Positions 27,633 through 36,964 of a stretch of DNA of 64,000 bases are shown here, in pieces. Positions within the stretch are counted from its first letter, which is position 1, and each line of letters opens with the position of its first letter. This DNA is from Myroides fluvii (GTDB taxonomy: Bacteria > Bacteroidota > Bacteroidia > Flavobacteriales > Flavobacteriaceae): positions 1,384,501 through 1,448,500 of the forward strand of contig NZ_CP039934.1 in NCBI RefSeq assembly GCF_009792295.1, given 5' to 3'. The notes beneath the pieces were generated by a model. That model saw nothing but the letters and a program-made list of their open reading frames with translations, was not told the DNA's origin and searched no databases. Made by a program: the position numbers and the translations under genes.

Positions 27633-28379
27633 TTAAAGCGATTCTTTAATCCAGTCGTATCCTTTCTCTTCTAATTCTAAGGCTAATTCTTTTCCTCCTG
27701 TTTTTACAATCTTTCCGTCATATAAAACGTGTACAAAATCAGGCACGATATATTCTAATAAACGTTGATAGTGCGTAATTAAAATTACAGCATTGTCTTC
27801 GCTCTTCAATTTATTTACTCCATTAGCAACAATGCGCAATGCATCAATATCCAAACCAGAGTCTGTTTCATCTAAGATGGCTAATTTTGGTTCTAGCATC
27901 GCCATTTGAAAAATCTCGTTACGCTTTTTCTCCCCTCCAGAAAACCCTTCATTCAATGAACGAGATAAGAATTTTCTATCGATTTCCAATAATTCTGATT
28001 TTTCTTTGATTTTCTTCAACATTTCATTGGCTGGCATCTCTACTTCTCCTTTTGCTTTTCTAGCCTCATTAATTGCCGTTTTAATGAAATTTGTTACAGA
28101 AACCCCAGGGATTTCTATTGGATATTGAAAAGATAAAAACACGCCTTTATGTGCTCTTTCTTCAGGAGCTAATTCTCCTAACTCTTCTCCATCCAATAAC
28201 ATTTCACCTTCCGTTACTTCAAAAGCCTCATTTCCAGCAATCACAGAAGACAGTGTACTTTTACCAGCACCGTTAGGTCCCATAATTGCGTGAACTTCAC
28301 CTGCTTTTACTTCTAAATTAATTCCTTTTAATATTTCTTTATTTTCAACACTTGCGTGTAGGTTTTTTATCTGTAACAT
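27633..28379 (-). CDS. sufC: Fe-S cluster assembly ATPase SufC
   Basis: A 248-residue ABC-type ATPase of the SUF system. Walker A is GPNGAGKST (residues 34-42), the Q-loop lies in LSFQYP, the signature is [10 protein letters not shown] (about 145) and Walker B runs into the characteristic SufC sequence [16 protein letters not shown], with the switch His in LITHYQ. It energises remodelling of the SufBD scaffold. Separated from sufB by 58 bp and from sufD by 54 bp. Confidence 0.97.
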   Translation of the reverse strand: MLQIKNLHASVENKEILKGINLEVKAGEVHAIMGPNGAGKSTLSSVIAGNEAFEVTEGEMLLDGEELGELAPEERAHKGVFLSFQYPIEIPGVSVTNFIKTAINEARKAKGEVEMPANEMLKKIKEKSELLEIDRKFLSRSLNEGFSGGEKKRNEIFQMAMLEPKLAILDETDSGLDIDALRIVANGVNKLKSEDNAVILITHYQRLLEYIVPDFVHVLYDGKIVKTGGKELALELEEKGYDWIKESL

Positions 28380-28437
28380 AAACTGTTGTTATTTTAAATT
28401 TGTAATGAAAAGAATGCCTCCGTTAAAAGTGCATGGA

Positions 28438-29886
28438 TTAACCCACACTTCCTTCTAATGAAATCTCTAATAATTTTTGTGCCTCTACAGCAAATTCCAT
28501 CGGTAATTTGTTCAAAACTTCTTTAGAGAACCCATTAACAATCAAAGCAATCGCTTTTTCTGTTGAGATTCCTCTCTGATTACAATAGAAAATTTGATCT
28601 TCTCCAATTTTACTCGTTGTAGCCTCATGTTCAATTTGAGCCGTTGAATTTCTAGCCTCAATATACGGGAACGTATGTGCTCCACACTCATTCCCCATTA
28701 ACAAGGAATCACATTGAGAAAAATTTCTTGCATTTTCTGCGCGTGGTCCAACTTGCACTAATCCACGGTAACTATTTTGAGATTTACCAGCAGAAATTCC
28801 TTTTGAGATAATCGTTGATCTCGTATTCTTGCCTAAGTGAATCATTTTTGTTCCTGTATCCGCTTGTTGATAATTATTCGTCACTGCAACAGAATAAAAC
28901 TCTCCAACAGAATAATCTCCTTTCAAAATACACGACGGATATTTCCAAGTAACTGCAGATCCCGTTTCAACTTGAGTCCAAGAAATTTTAGCTTTGGTTT
29001 CGCAAATACCGCGTTTTGTAACAAAGTTAAAAACGCCCCCTTTTCCTTCACTGTTTCCAGGATACCAGTTTTGCACCGTTGAATACTTAATTTCAGCGTT
29101 GTCTAAAGCGATTAACTCCACCACAGCTGCGTGCAATTGATTCTCATCACGAGAAGGTGCTGTACATCCTTCTAAATACGAAACATAACTTCCTTCGTCT
29201 GCTACAACTAAGGTGCGTTCAAACTGTCCTGTTCCTGCTTGATTAATACGGAAATACGTCGATAACTCCATCGGACAACGCACTCCTTTTGGTATATAAC
29301 AGAATGATCCATCAGAAAAAACAGCAGAATTCAATGCAGCATAGAAATTATCTGTTTGCGGCACTACAGTTCCTAAATATTTTTTTACTAACTCTGGATA
29401 TTCTCTAATTGCTTCAGAAATAGAACAAAAAATAATTCCTTTCTCAGCTAAGGTTTCTTTAAATGTTGTTGCTACAGAAACAGAATCCATAACAATATCG
29501 ATGGCAACACCCGATAAGCGTTTTTGCTCATCAATCGAAATACCCAATTTATTGAATGTTTCAAGCAATTCTGGATCTACTTCATCCAAACTCTTGTATT
29601 TATCTTTGCTTTTCGGCGCAGAATAATAAGAAATAGCTTGGAAATCAGGTTTTTCATACTGTACATTGGCCCATTCTGGTTCGACCATTTCTTTCCATAT
29701 ACGGAACGACTCCAGTCTCCATTCAGTCATCCACTCAGGCTCTTCTTTTTTAGCAGAAATCGCTCTGACAATGTCTTCGTTTAATCCAATAGGAAATGTT
29801 TCTGATTCTATATCTGTATAAAATCCATACTCATATTCCTTACCTTCTAATTCTTTTTTTAAATCTTCTTCTGTATACTTGCTCAT
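28438..29886 (-). CDS. sufB: Fe-S cluster assembly scaffold SufB
   Basis: A 482-residue SufB, the scaffold subunit on which the nascent cluster is assembled. Family stretches include [88 protein letters not shown] and the C-terminal [35 protein letters not shown]. The conserved Cys in QCDSLLMG, proposed as a cluster ligand or sulfur acceptor in this family, is present. Length is typical for SufB. Confidence 0.97.
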   Translation of the reverse strand: MSKYTEEDLKKELEGKEYEYGFYTDIESETFPIGLNEDIVRAISAKKEEPEWMTEWRLESFRIWKEMVEPEWANVQYEKPDFQAISYYSAPKSKDKYKSLDEVDPELLETFNKLGISIDEQKRLSGVAIDIVMDSVSVATTFKETLAEKGIIFCSISEAIREYPELVKKYLGTVVPQTDNFYAALNSAVFSDGSFCYIPKGVRCPMELSTYFRINQAGTGQFERTLVVADEGSYVSYLEGCTAPSRDENQLHAAVVELIALDNAEIKYSTVQNWYPGNSEGKGGVFNFVTKRGICETKAKISWTQVETGSAVTWKYPSCILKGDYSVGEFYSVAVTNNYQQADTGTKMIHLGKNTRSTIISKGISAGKSQNSYRGLVQVGPRAENARNFSQCDSLLMGNECGAHTFPYIEARNSTAQIEHEATTSKIGEDQIFYCNQRGISTEKAIALIVNGFSKEVLNKLPMEFAVEAQKLLEISLEGSVG

Positions 29887-29936
29887 ATTTTGGTACTTAA
29901 AAGCAATTATTACCTGCTTCTACATTAGACTTTACT

Positions 29937-29968
29937 TTGTTAAAAGGGAAGAATAAATTCTTCCCTTT
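29937..29968 (-). terminator. Intercistronic hairpin between sufA and sufB
   Basis: A perfect 11-bp stem (29943-29953 with 29958-29968, four-base loop) lies five bases after the sufA stop and is followed on the minus strand by a short T-run. It could partly terminate transcription or stabilise a short sufA mRNA. Confidence 0.55.
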
Positions 29969-29973
29969 GTGTA

Positions 29974-30303
29974 CTATAAAGAAAAACTTTCTCCACATCC
30001 GCAAGTTCTACTTGCGTTCGGGTTGTTAAAATAGAAACCTTTTCCGTTTAACCCTCCTGAATACTCAAGAGTTGTTCCTACTAAATACAAAAAGCTTTTT
30101 TTATCAACAGCAATTTTAACCCCGTTATCTTCAAAAACTTTGTCGTTTTCTGTAATGTCGTGGTCAAATTTTAATTGGTACGATAAGCCGGAACATCCTC
30201 CGCTTTCTACCCCTACGCGAACGTAATCTGTTGTAGAATCAAAACCTTCATCCTCCATCAAAAGAGCTACGCGTTTTCTTGCTATATCTGAAACTTTTAT
30301 CAT
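29974..30303 (-). CDS. sufA: Fe-S carrier protein SufA (HesB/IscA family)
   Basis: A 109-residue A-type Fe-S carrier. The three family cysteines are present: one in VESGGCSGLSYQ and two in the C-terminal RTCGCGESF. It accepts clusters from SufBCD and passes them to target apoproteins. It is the promoter-proximal gene, followed by a hairpin before sufB, so it may be made in excess of the scaffold. Confidence 0.93.
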   Translation of the reverse strand: MIKVSDIARKRVALLMEDEGFDSTTDYVRVGVESGGCSGLSYQLKFDHDITENDKVFEDNGVKIAVDKKSFLYLVGTTLEYSGGLNGKGFYFNNPNASRTCGCGESFSL

Positions 30304-30341
30304 ACGTTTTACTTAAAATAGATTAATTCTATACCGATGTA

Positions 30342-30349
30342 CAAAGGTA
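30342..30349 (-). promoter_or_regulatory. -7 element (TACCTTTG) of the suf operon
   Basis: The minus-strand TACCTTTG is an exact TAnnTTTG match placed ~39 bases before the sufA ATG. The -33 position is only TTAG-like. No other regulator site is identifiable. Confidence 0.6.
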
Positions 30350-30835
30350 TTATAAAAAAATGGTTTCTAACACTAACTAACATATTTATAACGATTAGAA
30401 GTTTTAATACTAAAATCGATAAAATCTATTGTTCCAAACCATTTTTAATTACTTATTACGCAGTAGATTATCTAATTTACTACTGAATCAAAATCCGTTT
30501 AATATTCCAAATACATTCTTTTTCTATTTAAAAAGCTTTCGTTACAAAATTCGCATCATTTTTTTGACTGCACAAGACACAAATAAAAGAAAGGATTGAA
30601 CAAATCTAAGAAAAGTCGTTTCTTCAATAATTCTTATGATTTGTCACCGCTTGAGTTAACCTAGAACGAGTTACGGAAATACAAAGATTTCTCGCTTGCT
30701 TTCACTTCAATCCAACAGACCTTGTCAAGGAACAAAAATGTCAATCCGTTTGAACAAGGCGAAGTTTTGCAAAAAAGTATTATCTCTTATATAAATTTAT
30801 TACTTTGCAAGTATCATAGTAAAAACGAATACAAC
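30350..30835. other. Divergent intergenic region between sufA and the metallo-hydrolase gene
   Basis: About 490 bp without a supported gene. A plus-strand frame extends the hydrolase N-terminus back to 30722, but the extension is not like the family. A TACTTTG (30801-30807), one base short of the usual -7 element, sits 28 bases before the ATG at 30836. Nothing else stands out. Confidence 0.5.
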
Positions 30836-31696
30836 ATGAGGTTATATAGTCTACAAAGTGGCAATTTTAAATTAGATGGCGGCGCTATGTTTGGTGTAGT
30901 TCCCAAATCCATTTGGAGTAAAACCAATCCCGCAGATTCAAACAATCAAATTGATTTAGGAGCGCGTTTATTGCTCATTGAAGAAGGCAATCGCTTACTT
31001 TTAATCGACACGGGAATGGGAACCAAACAATCGGAGAAATTTTTCGGTTATTATTCACTTTGGGGCGATCACACCCTTGAAAAATCATTAGCTACCTACG
31101 GTTTTCATCCTGATGATATTACCGATGTATTTTTGACGCACTTGCATTTTGACCATGTGGGTGGAGCGGTAAATTGGAATGCCAATCGCACAGGTTATGT
31201 CAATGCCTTTAAAAATGCGCGCTATTGGTCTAACGAAGAACATTGGCACTGGGCCACACAACCCAATGCAAGAGAAAAAGCGTCTTTCTTACCCGAAAAT
31301 ATACTCCCTATTCAAGAAAGTGGTGCCCTTCACTTCATCGAAAGACAAGATTCAGATCTACTCCTGCAAACGGAATTGGGATTTTCTATTTTCTTTGCAG
31401 ATGGACATACCGATAAACAGATGATTCCTATTTTGGATTACAAGGGACGCAAACTAGCCTTTACTGCCGATTTATTGCCAACCGCAGGCCATATTCCCTT
31501 ACCTTATGTCATGGGATATGACACTCGCCCTTTGTTAACACTAAGTGAAAAGGAAAAATTTTTAAAAATGGCTGCTGATGAAAATTGGCTTCTATTCTTA
31601 GAACATGATGCTCATAACGAAATAATTACAGTGCAACATACTGAAAAAGGAGTGCGACTAAATGAAATATATCAAGCCTCCGATATCTTAATTTAA
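30836..31696 (+). CDS. Metallo-beta-lactamase-fold hydrolase (lactonase-like)
   Basis: A 286-residue soluble MBL-fold enzyme. The zinc ligands are clear: HLHFDH (in DVFLTHLHFDHVGG), a downstream His in FADGHTDKQ, the Asp in FTADLLPTAGH and a C-terminal His in LFLEHDAH. The layout resembles the AttM/AiiA-like lactonase branch, but the substrate cannot be read from sequence. The ATG at 30836 (MRLYSLQSGNFKLDGGAMFG) is chosen because the family begins at exactly this strand; an upstream in-frame start would overlap the likely promoter. No signal peptide. Confidence 0.88.
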   Translation: MRLYSLQSGNFKLDGGAMFGVVPKSIWSKTNPADSNNQIDLGARLLLIEEGNRLLLIDTGMGTKQSEKFFGYYSLWGDHTLEKSLATYGFHPDDITDVFLTHLHFDHVGGAVNWNANRTGYVNAFKNARYWSNEEHWHWATQPNAREKASFLPENILPIQESGALHFIERQDSDLLLQTELGFSIFFADGHTDKQMIPILDYKGRKLAFTADLLPTAGHIPLPYVMGYDTRPLLTLSEKEKFLKMAADENWLLFLEHDAHNEIITVQHTEKGVRLNEIYQASDILI

Positions 31697-31767
31697 TGTT
31701 AAGCTATACGTTTTCAATCAATTAAATACTATTTTTATCGGTCTTAAACGAAATAAAAACAAATACA

Positions 31768-33381
31768 ATGCGTTTGATTAAACCAATTTATCTTTCAGCA
31801 GCCCTAGCATTTGCTTTAGCTAGCTGTGGAGGCTCAAAAGCTATCATTCAAAAGCCAATTTCAGATGTAGATCAATTACCTACAAGAACAACTACATTAC
31901 CAGAAGAACAATTGAAAAGATGGAGTCACCTAGACATCTTACGAGATACTGTACCTGGAATGTCCGTAGATCGTGCTTATGAAGAACTTTTAAAAGGTAA
32001 ACCACTTCCTAAGAAAGTAGTTGTAGGAGTAATTGACTCGGGAATTGAAGTTGACCACGATGATTTGAAAGATCAAGTTTGGATCAATCCAAAGGAAATC
32101 GCTGGAAACAACATAGACGATGATAACAATGGTTATATCGACGATATCCACGGATGGAACTTCTTAGGTAAATCAGTACACGAAAATGTAGAAATGGTAC
32201 GTGTAGTGAGAAGAGGAGATGATGGATCAGAACAATACAAAAGAGCGGTAAAAGAACTAGCCAAAGAAATTCAAGAAGCTAAAGAAATCCAAGTTAGAGC
32301 GGACATGTTGATGCGCGCGAACGAAAGATTAGCCACTTTCTTAGGTAAAAAAGACTATACAATCGAAGATTTGAATGCGATTGGATCAGAGGTATCGGAA
32401 GAAATAGCACATTCAACCAAAGTAATTTCAAATATCCTAAACAACGGTCGTGAGCTTTCTTGGTTAGAAACGTACAAAAACTACGGAGACAGCAAGTTGA
32501 AATACCACTTAAACGTAGATTACAACGGACGTGCACTTGTTGGTGATGATCATAGCAATATCAACGATCGCGTATATGGAGACAATGACGTAATTGGTCC
32601 AGATCGCGAAGAGGCAAAACACGGAACACACGTTTCTGGAATTATTGCACAAACTAGACACAATGATTTAGGTGGAGATGGTGTTGCTTCGGAAGTTGCA
32701 GAAATCATGGCTTTAAGAGCCGTTCCTGATGGAGACGAGTACGATAAAGATATCGCATTAGCGATTCGCTACGCTGCAGACAATGGTGCAAAAGTAATCA
32801 ATGGTAGTTTCGGAAAATACTTTGAAGAAAACAGCCAATGGGTACGCGATGCCATTCAATATGCTGAATCAAGAGACGTTTTAATCGTTGTAGCAGCAGG
32901 AAATGATGCTATGGATTTAAACATCGAAGGTGGTGTAGAACGCTATCCAAATGACAACGTTAAAATGGGTCCAGAAGTAGCAAGCAACTTTTTAGTTGTT
33001 GGTGCTTTAAATCCAAAATTCGGAGAAAATATGGTGGCTACATTCTCTAACTACGGACACTATGACGTAGACGTTTTTGCTCCTGGAGTAAAAATTTACG
33101 CAACAACACCGAACAATACCTATGAATATTTACAAGGAACGTCAATGGCATCGCCAAACGTTGCTGGGGTTGCTGCTTTAGTAAGAGCTTACTACCCACA
33201 ATTTACAGCGGCTGAAGTGAAAAAAATCATCATGGATTCAGGGGTGGCTGTAACTATTAACGTAATTGTTGGTGAGAAAAGAGAAGTGAGAAATTTCAAC
33301 TCTATTTCGACTTCTGGAAAATTTGTCAATGCATACAATGCCTTACTTTTAGCTGAAAAATTAGCTAAGGCAAAAAAATAA
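31768..33381 (+). CDS. Subtilisin-like (S8) serine protease lipoprotein
   Basis: A 537-residue predicted lipoprotein protease. The signal peptide ends in ALASCGG, with Cys20 as lipidation site. The catalytic triad is visible: Asp90 in VVVGVIDSGIE, His285 in KHGTHVSGII and Ser459 in GTSMASPNVAGVAALV. The oxyanion-hole Asn lies in VVAAGNDAMD. An insertion of about 190 residues between the Asp and His motifs is charged and helical, a common feature of Bacteroidota S8 lipoproteins. No C-terminal sorting domain is present, so it is probably held at a membrane by its lipid. It lies 71 bp after the hydrolase gene and 83 bp before an M1 peptidase gene. Confidence 0.93.
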   Translation: MRLIKPIYLSAALAFALASCGGSKAIIQKPISDVDQLPTRTTTLPEEQLKRWSHLDILRDTVPGMSVDRAYEELLKGKPLPKKVVVGVIDSGIEVDHDDLKDQVWINPKEIAGNNIDDDNNGYIDDIHGWNFLGKSVHENVEMVRVVRRGDDGSEQYKRAVKELAKEIQEAKEIQVRADMLMRANERLATFLGKKDYTIEDLNAIGSEVSEEIAHSTKVISNILNNGRELSWLETYKNYGDSKLKYHLNVDYNGRALVGDDHSNINDRVYGDNDVIGPDREEAKHGTHVSGIIAQTRHNDLGGDGVASEVAEIMALRAVPDGDEYDKDIALAIRYAADNGAKVINGSFGKYFEENSQWVRDAIQYAESRDVLIVVAAGNDAMDLNIEGGVERYPNDNVKMGPEVASNFLVVGALNPKFGENMVATFSNYGHYDVDVFAPGVKIYATTPNNTYEYLQGTSMASPNVAGVAALVRAYYPQFTAAEVKKIIMDSGVAVTINVIVGEKREVRNFNSISTSGKFVNAYNALLLAEKLAKAKK

Positions 33382-33464
33382 TCTTTTCCATTTTTTAAAG
33401 AAAATGATCCCATACTCCACAACTTAGCTATACTTTGTTGTGGAGTTTTAATTTAAACTGAGAT

Positions 33465-35357
33465 ATGAAAAAATTAGTTGTAGCTTTCTTTTTTTGTTTG
33501 CCTTTTGTTCATCAGGCTAACGCACAACAGAACCCCAATCCTGGGTATTGGCAACAACATGCAGATTACAGCATGGATGTCAAAATGGACGTTAAAAAAT
33601 TCACGTATTCTGGTACTCAATCCGTAGCTTATACGAATAACTCTCCTGATACGTTACGCAAAGTTTTTTACCACTTATACTTCAATGCGTTTCAACCCAA
33701 TAGCGATATGGATGCATTATTGACGAGCATTCCAGATCCAGATCCGCGCATGGTGGATACCAAAGAAATTCGAGGGAGAAAAGTAACAGAAAGCAGAATC
33801 AATAAGCTCAAAGACAATGAGATTGGTTTTGTGAAAGTAAAAAAACTAGCGCAAGATGGCTCACCTCTTGAAGGTAAAGTAGTCGGAACCGTATTAGAAG
33901 TGACGTTAAACTCACCTCTAGCCCCCCATCAAACTACGGTATTGGATTTGACCTTTGACGGCCAAGTACCGCAAATGATTCGTCGTGCCGGACGCAACAG
34001 CAAAGAAGGAGTAGCTTTATCCATGGCACAATGGTTTCCGAAATTAGCAGAATACGACTTTGAAGGCTGGCACACTGAACAATATTTAGGAAGAGAGTTT
34101 CACAGTGTTTGGAGCAATTACGAGGTAAAAATAACCCTGGATAAAGACTATATCGTCGGAGGTACAGGGATTTTACAAAACAACAATGAAATCGGACATG
34201 GATACCAAGATACCGGTGTAACTGTTCCAGCTTCAAAAGGAAAAACGTTAACTTGGCACTTTAAAGCTGAAAATGTATTGGATTTTACTTGGGCGGCAGA
34301 TCCAAACTACATCCACGACATTTACGATGGTCCAAATGGCGTTAAATTGCACTTTTTATACAAAAACAATCCAGCGATTCTAGAAAATTGGAAAAAATTA
34401 CAGCCGATTACAGCACAATTGATGGAATTCTTCAATACCAATGTAGGCGAATATCCGTATTCACAATACTCGGTAATTCAAGGCGGTGATGGTGGTATGG
34501 AGTATTCGATGTGCACCCTAATCACTGGAGAACGAAATTTCCCAAGTTTAGTAGGGGTAACAGCACATGAACTAGCCCATAGCTGGTTTCAACATGCCTT
34601 AGCTACGAATGAAACGAAACACGAATGGATGGATGAAGGTTTTACAACTTTTATTTCAGACTTAGCGATGTTGCAAATTCTTCCAAAAGAAAACTTAGAA
34701 GACGAAAATCCTTTTGCTTCGACTTATAAAAGTTACTACAATATGGTAGCACGTAACATTCAGGAACCCCTAACAACACACTCCGATCACTATTTGACCA
34801 ATAGAGCGTATTCCATATCAGCCTATAGCCGTGGATCAATCTTCTTGACGCAATTGGCTTATATTATTGGTTGGGACAATATGATGAAAACCATTCAAGA
34901 ATTCTATAGTCAATATAAATTTACACATCCAACGCCTAATGACTTTAAACGTACAGCGGAGCGTGTTACAGGTGCAAATTTAGACTGGTATATGACGGAC
35001 TGGACCATGACGAATAATACGATTGACTACGCCGTATTGTTTGTTGAGGAAATTCAAAAAAATCAATCTTTGGTTACGCTAAAACGCATGGGCCGCGCAG
35101 GAATGCCTTTAGATATTTTAGTAACCTACCAAGACGGTTCCATGGAAACATTCTACGTGCCTTATACATCAATGCAATGGAACAAACCGAATCAATATGT
35201 TGAATATGAACGCACTATTTTAGAAGGATGGGGTTGGGCACAACCAGAATATAAATTCATCATCAATAAACCCAAAAGTGCGATTAAAACCATTTTAATT
35301 GATCCGAGTCAGTTTATGGCTGATGTCAATCAAGAAAACAATGTGTATCATAACTAA
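33465..35357 (+). CDS. Secreted M1-family zinc aminopeptidase
   Basis: A 630-residue metallopeptidase with an N-terminal signal peptide (KKLVVAFFFCLPFVHQANAQQ, cleavage after ANA). The exopeptidase motif GGMEYS and zinc motif HELAHSW (His368, His372) with the second-helix Glu in HEWMDEGF identify the M1 (gluzincin) family. The N-terminal beta domain (about 30-260) and a C-terminal part without a sorting signal complete it. It probably trims peptides in the periplasm or outside the cell, alongside the neighbouring S8 protease. A terminator follows. Confidence 0.94.
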   Translation: MKKLVVAFFFCLPFVHQANAQQNPNPGYWQQHADYSMDVKMDVKKFTYSGTQSVAYTNNSPDTLRKVFYHLYFNAFQPNSDMDALLTSIPDPDPRMVDTKEIRGRKVTESRINKLKDNEIGFVKVKKLAQDGSPLEGKVVGTVLEVTLNSPLAPHQTTVLDLTFDGQVPQMIRRAGRNSKEGVALSMAQWFPKLAEYDFEGWHTEQYLGREFHSVWSNYEVKITLDKDYIVGGTGILQNNNEIGHGYQDTGVTVPASKGKTLTWHFKAENVLDFTWAADPNYIHDIYDGPNGVKLHFLYKNNPAILENWKKLQPITAQLMEFFNTNVGEYPYSQYSVIQGGDGGMEYSMCTLITGERNFPSLVGVTAHELAHSWFQHALATNETKHEWMDEGFTTFISDLAMLQILPKENLEDENPFASTYKSYYNMVARNIQEPLTTHSDHYLTNRAYSISAYSRGSIFLTQLAYIIGWDNMMKTIQEFYSQYKFTHPTPNDFKRTAERVTGANLDWYMTDWTMTNNTIDYAVLFVEEIQKNQSLVTLKRMGRAGMPLDILVTYQDGSMETFYVPYTSMQWNKPNQYVEYERTILEGWGWAQPEYKFIINKPKSAIKTILIDPSQFMADVNQENNVYHN

Positions 35358-35381
35358 ACACTTCGCTTAAATCAAATAAAT

Positions 35382-35415
35382 AAAAGTCCTAGAAATATTC
35401 TAGGACTTTTATTTT
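35382..35415 (+). terminator. Terminator of the M1 peptidase gene
   Basis: An 11-bp perfect stem (35382-35392 with 35400-35410) ends in a T-rich stretch, 24 bases after the peptidase stop. Confidence 0.9.
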
Positions 35416-35436
35416 ATAGATATCGTTTTCCTTTTC

Positions 35437-35444
35437 TACCTTTG
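35437..35444 (+). promoter_or_regulatory. -7 element (TACCTTTG) of rnpA
   Basis: An exact TAnnTTTG match ends only 8 bases before the rnpA ATG at 35453. If transcription starts at the usual distance the mRNA would have a leader of only a few bases or none. Confidence 0.6.
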
Positions 35445-35452
35445 CAACACCT

Positions 35453-35866
35453 ATGACAAAACAAGACGAAACTTATCCGAGAGAAGAAAAACTAAAAGCC
35501 AAAAGGCTTATAGATGAATTATTTATAACAGGTAAATCTGTTAGTAAATACCCGCTTCGCTTGGTGTATATTGAAATAAACGACGAACAAGCTCCACCTT
35601 TTCAAACCGGCGTATCCGTTTCTAAACGCCATTTTAAAAAGGCTGTAGATCGCAATTATTACAAGCGTTTACTTCGGGAAACTTACCGCAAAAACAAACA
35701 CCTCTTGGTCGAACAACTAGATCAAAAGTTTGCGATGATGTTATTTTATCAAACGAAGGATCGTTTAAATTATCAAGAAGTAGAGCACAAAATGAAAGCG
35801 TTGTTTGAAAAATTTATCAAACAACAACAAATACCCCCTTCTGAAAGCGATAGTCAGGCAATTTAA
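35453..35866 (+). CDS. rnpA: Ribonuclease P protein component
   Basis: A 137-residue RnpA, the protein cofactor of the RNase P ribozyme that removes tRNA 5' leaders. The conserved basic core is intact: FQTGVSVSKRHFKKAVDRNYYKRLLRETYRKNK (the RNR-like box). The N-terminal EEKLKAKRLIDELF and central beta strands fit the family. It is not beside rpmH or dnaA here. It ends before a bidirectional terminator shared with the convergent DUF4837-like gene. Confidence 0.95.
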   Translation: MTKQDETYPREEKLKAKRLIDELFITGKSVSKYPLRLVYIEINDEQAPPFQTGVSVSKRHFKKAVDRNYYKRLLRETYRKNKHLLVEQLDQKFAMMLFYQTKDRLNYQEVEHKMKALFEKFIKQQQIPPSESDSQAI

Positions 35867-35940
35867 AGGCATTTCTACTGACCGTGTTCACTCTCTTCAA
35901 TTGTTATATCCAAGGCTTAAAATCGCCTTATTTTACATAC

Positions 35941-35970
35941 AAAAAAGCCGAGACGAATCTCGGCTTTTTC
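35941..35970. terminator. Bidirectional terminator between rnpA and the DUF4837-like gene
   Basis: A perfect 12-bp stem (35942-35953 with 35958-35969, CGAA loop) has A's on its left arm and T's on its right arm, so it can terminate both convergent units. Confidence 0.92.
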
Positions 35971-36956
35971 TATTTAAATACTTTTAATGTTCCCATAATG
36001 GCTTCTAACTCGAGCATTACATTGCGTTTACTCATGGATGGATTATACGTAAATCCTTCAAGCACTAAATAATACCCGTCTTTTTTGACGATGTAAGACA
36101 AATAAGGTCCTCCCATAAAGCTATTCTCCATATCCCAAGTTCCCTTTACTTCTGTAATTTCATGTCCTTTGAGATCAATTACTTTGTGAAAAGGCTCAAA
36201 ATCAACACTCATATTCATAAAAGTATCTGGCTCCGAAGAATGAATAAACCTTCCTACTACCGAATCCCTTAAATAGTCCATATCTAAGATAAATTCTCTT
36301 TGTGTACTAAACGGTTTCACAGATTTAAAGGGCAAACTATACACTAAGATATTGCTATTTCCAGATGCTATTTCCTTTTTATACCAAACAAAATTATCAT
36401 CTACTAAGACGCGTTTATATGAAGCGGGTAAATCAATATCTATATTGTATTTATCGTGTAAATAAACCGTTTCATACAATTGTCCTTCTTTGATACGATG
36501 TTGAATATCCACAATTTCTTGTTGGTGAAATCGATTGATAATTGAATCTTTATTTCTCAAAAAAAGCTCAATAATATTCTTATTATCCGCTGCTTCGATT
36601 AAAAAGTAATTCTGAGGTTGTGCATATTTATCGACAACTAATTCAAAACCCCTTGGACTTTGATTCGTGGTTACATAGACAATATTCTTTCTTGTTTTTA
36701 TGGTATTAGCAAAAATACCAGGTGATTGTTGATCCAAATCAAATCGAGGTTCAGCAGGAATAATACCGTCAATACCAGCGGCTAAATAATTGCGAATAGT
36801 ATCTCCGACACTACTCAGCCATAAATCGTCATCCATCACCAACAAGATGTGATTAATTTGTCCTTGTGATGGAGTACGTGAATCATCTTTCTGTATGGGG
36901 TTCTTACAGCTCACACAAAAAACAAAACAAACAATATAAAATACAGTATACTTCAA
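35970..36956 (-). CDS. DUF4837-like lipoprotein
   Basis: A 328-residue lipoprotein: the signal peptide ends in VFCVSC, with Cys at residue 17. The body has NHILLVMDDDLW, an early pattern of DUF4837 proteins, and a long C-terminal domain ending in YYLVLEGFTYNPSMSKRNVMLELEAIM. The family is restricted to Bacteroidota and has no known activity. Eight bases separate it from the upstream lytic transglycosylase gene, so the two are co-transcribed, hinting at a cell-envelope role. Confidence 0.85.
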   Translation of the reverse strand: MKYTVFYIVCFVFCVSCKNPIQKDDSRTPSQGQINHILLVMDDDLWLSSVGDTIRNYLAAGIDGIIPAEPRFDLDQQSPGIFANTIKTRKNIVYVTTNQSPRGFELVVDKYAQPQNYFLIEAADNKNIIELFLRNKDSIINRFHQQEIVDIQHRIKEGQLYETVYLHDKYNIDIDLPASYKRVLVDDNFVWYKKEIASGNSNILVYSLPFKSVKPFSTQREFILDMDYLRDSVVGRFIHSSEPDTFMNMSVDFEPFHKVIDLKGHEITEVKGTWDMENSFMGGPYLSYIVKKDGYYLVLEGFTYNPSMSKRNVMLELEAIMGTLKVFK

Positions 36957-36964
36957 CGAATGAC

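Noticed and set aside
30722..30835. N-terminal extension of the metallo-hydrolase
   Set aside because: The added residues are unlike the family and overlap the likely promoter; the ATG at 30836 fits better.
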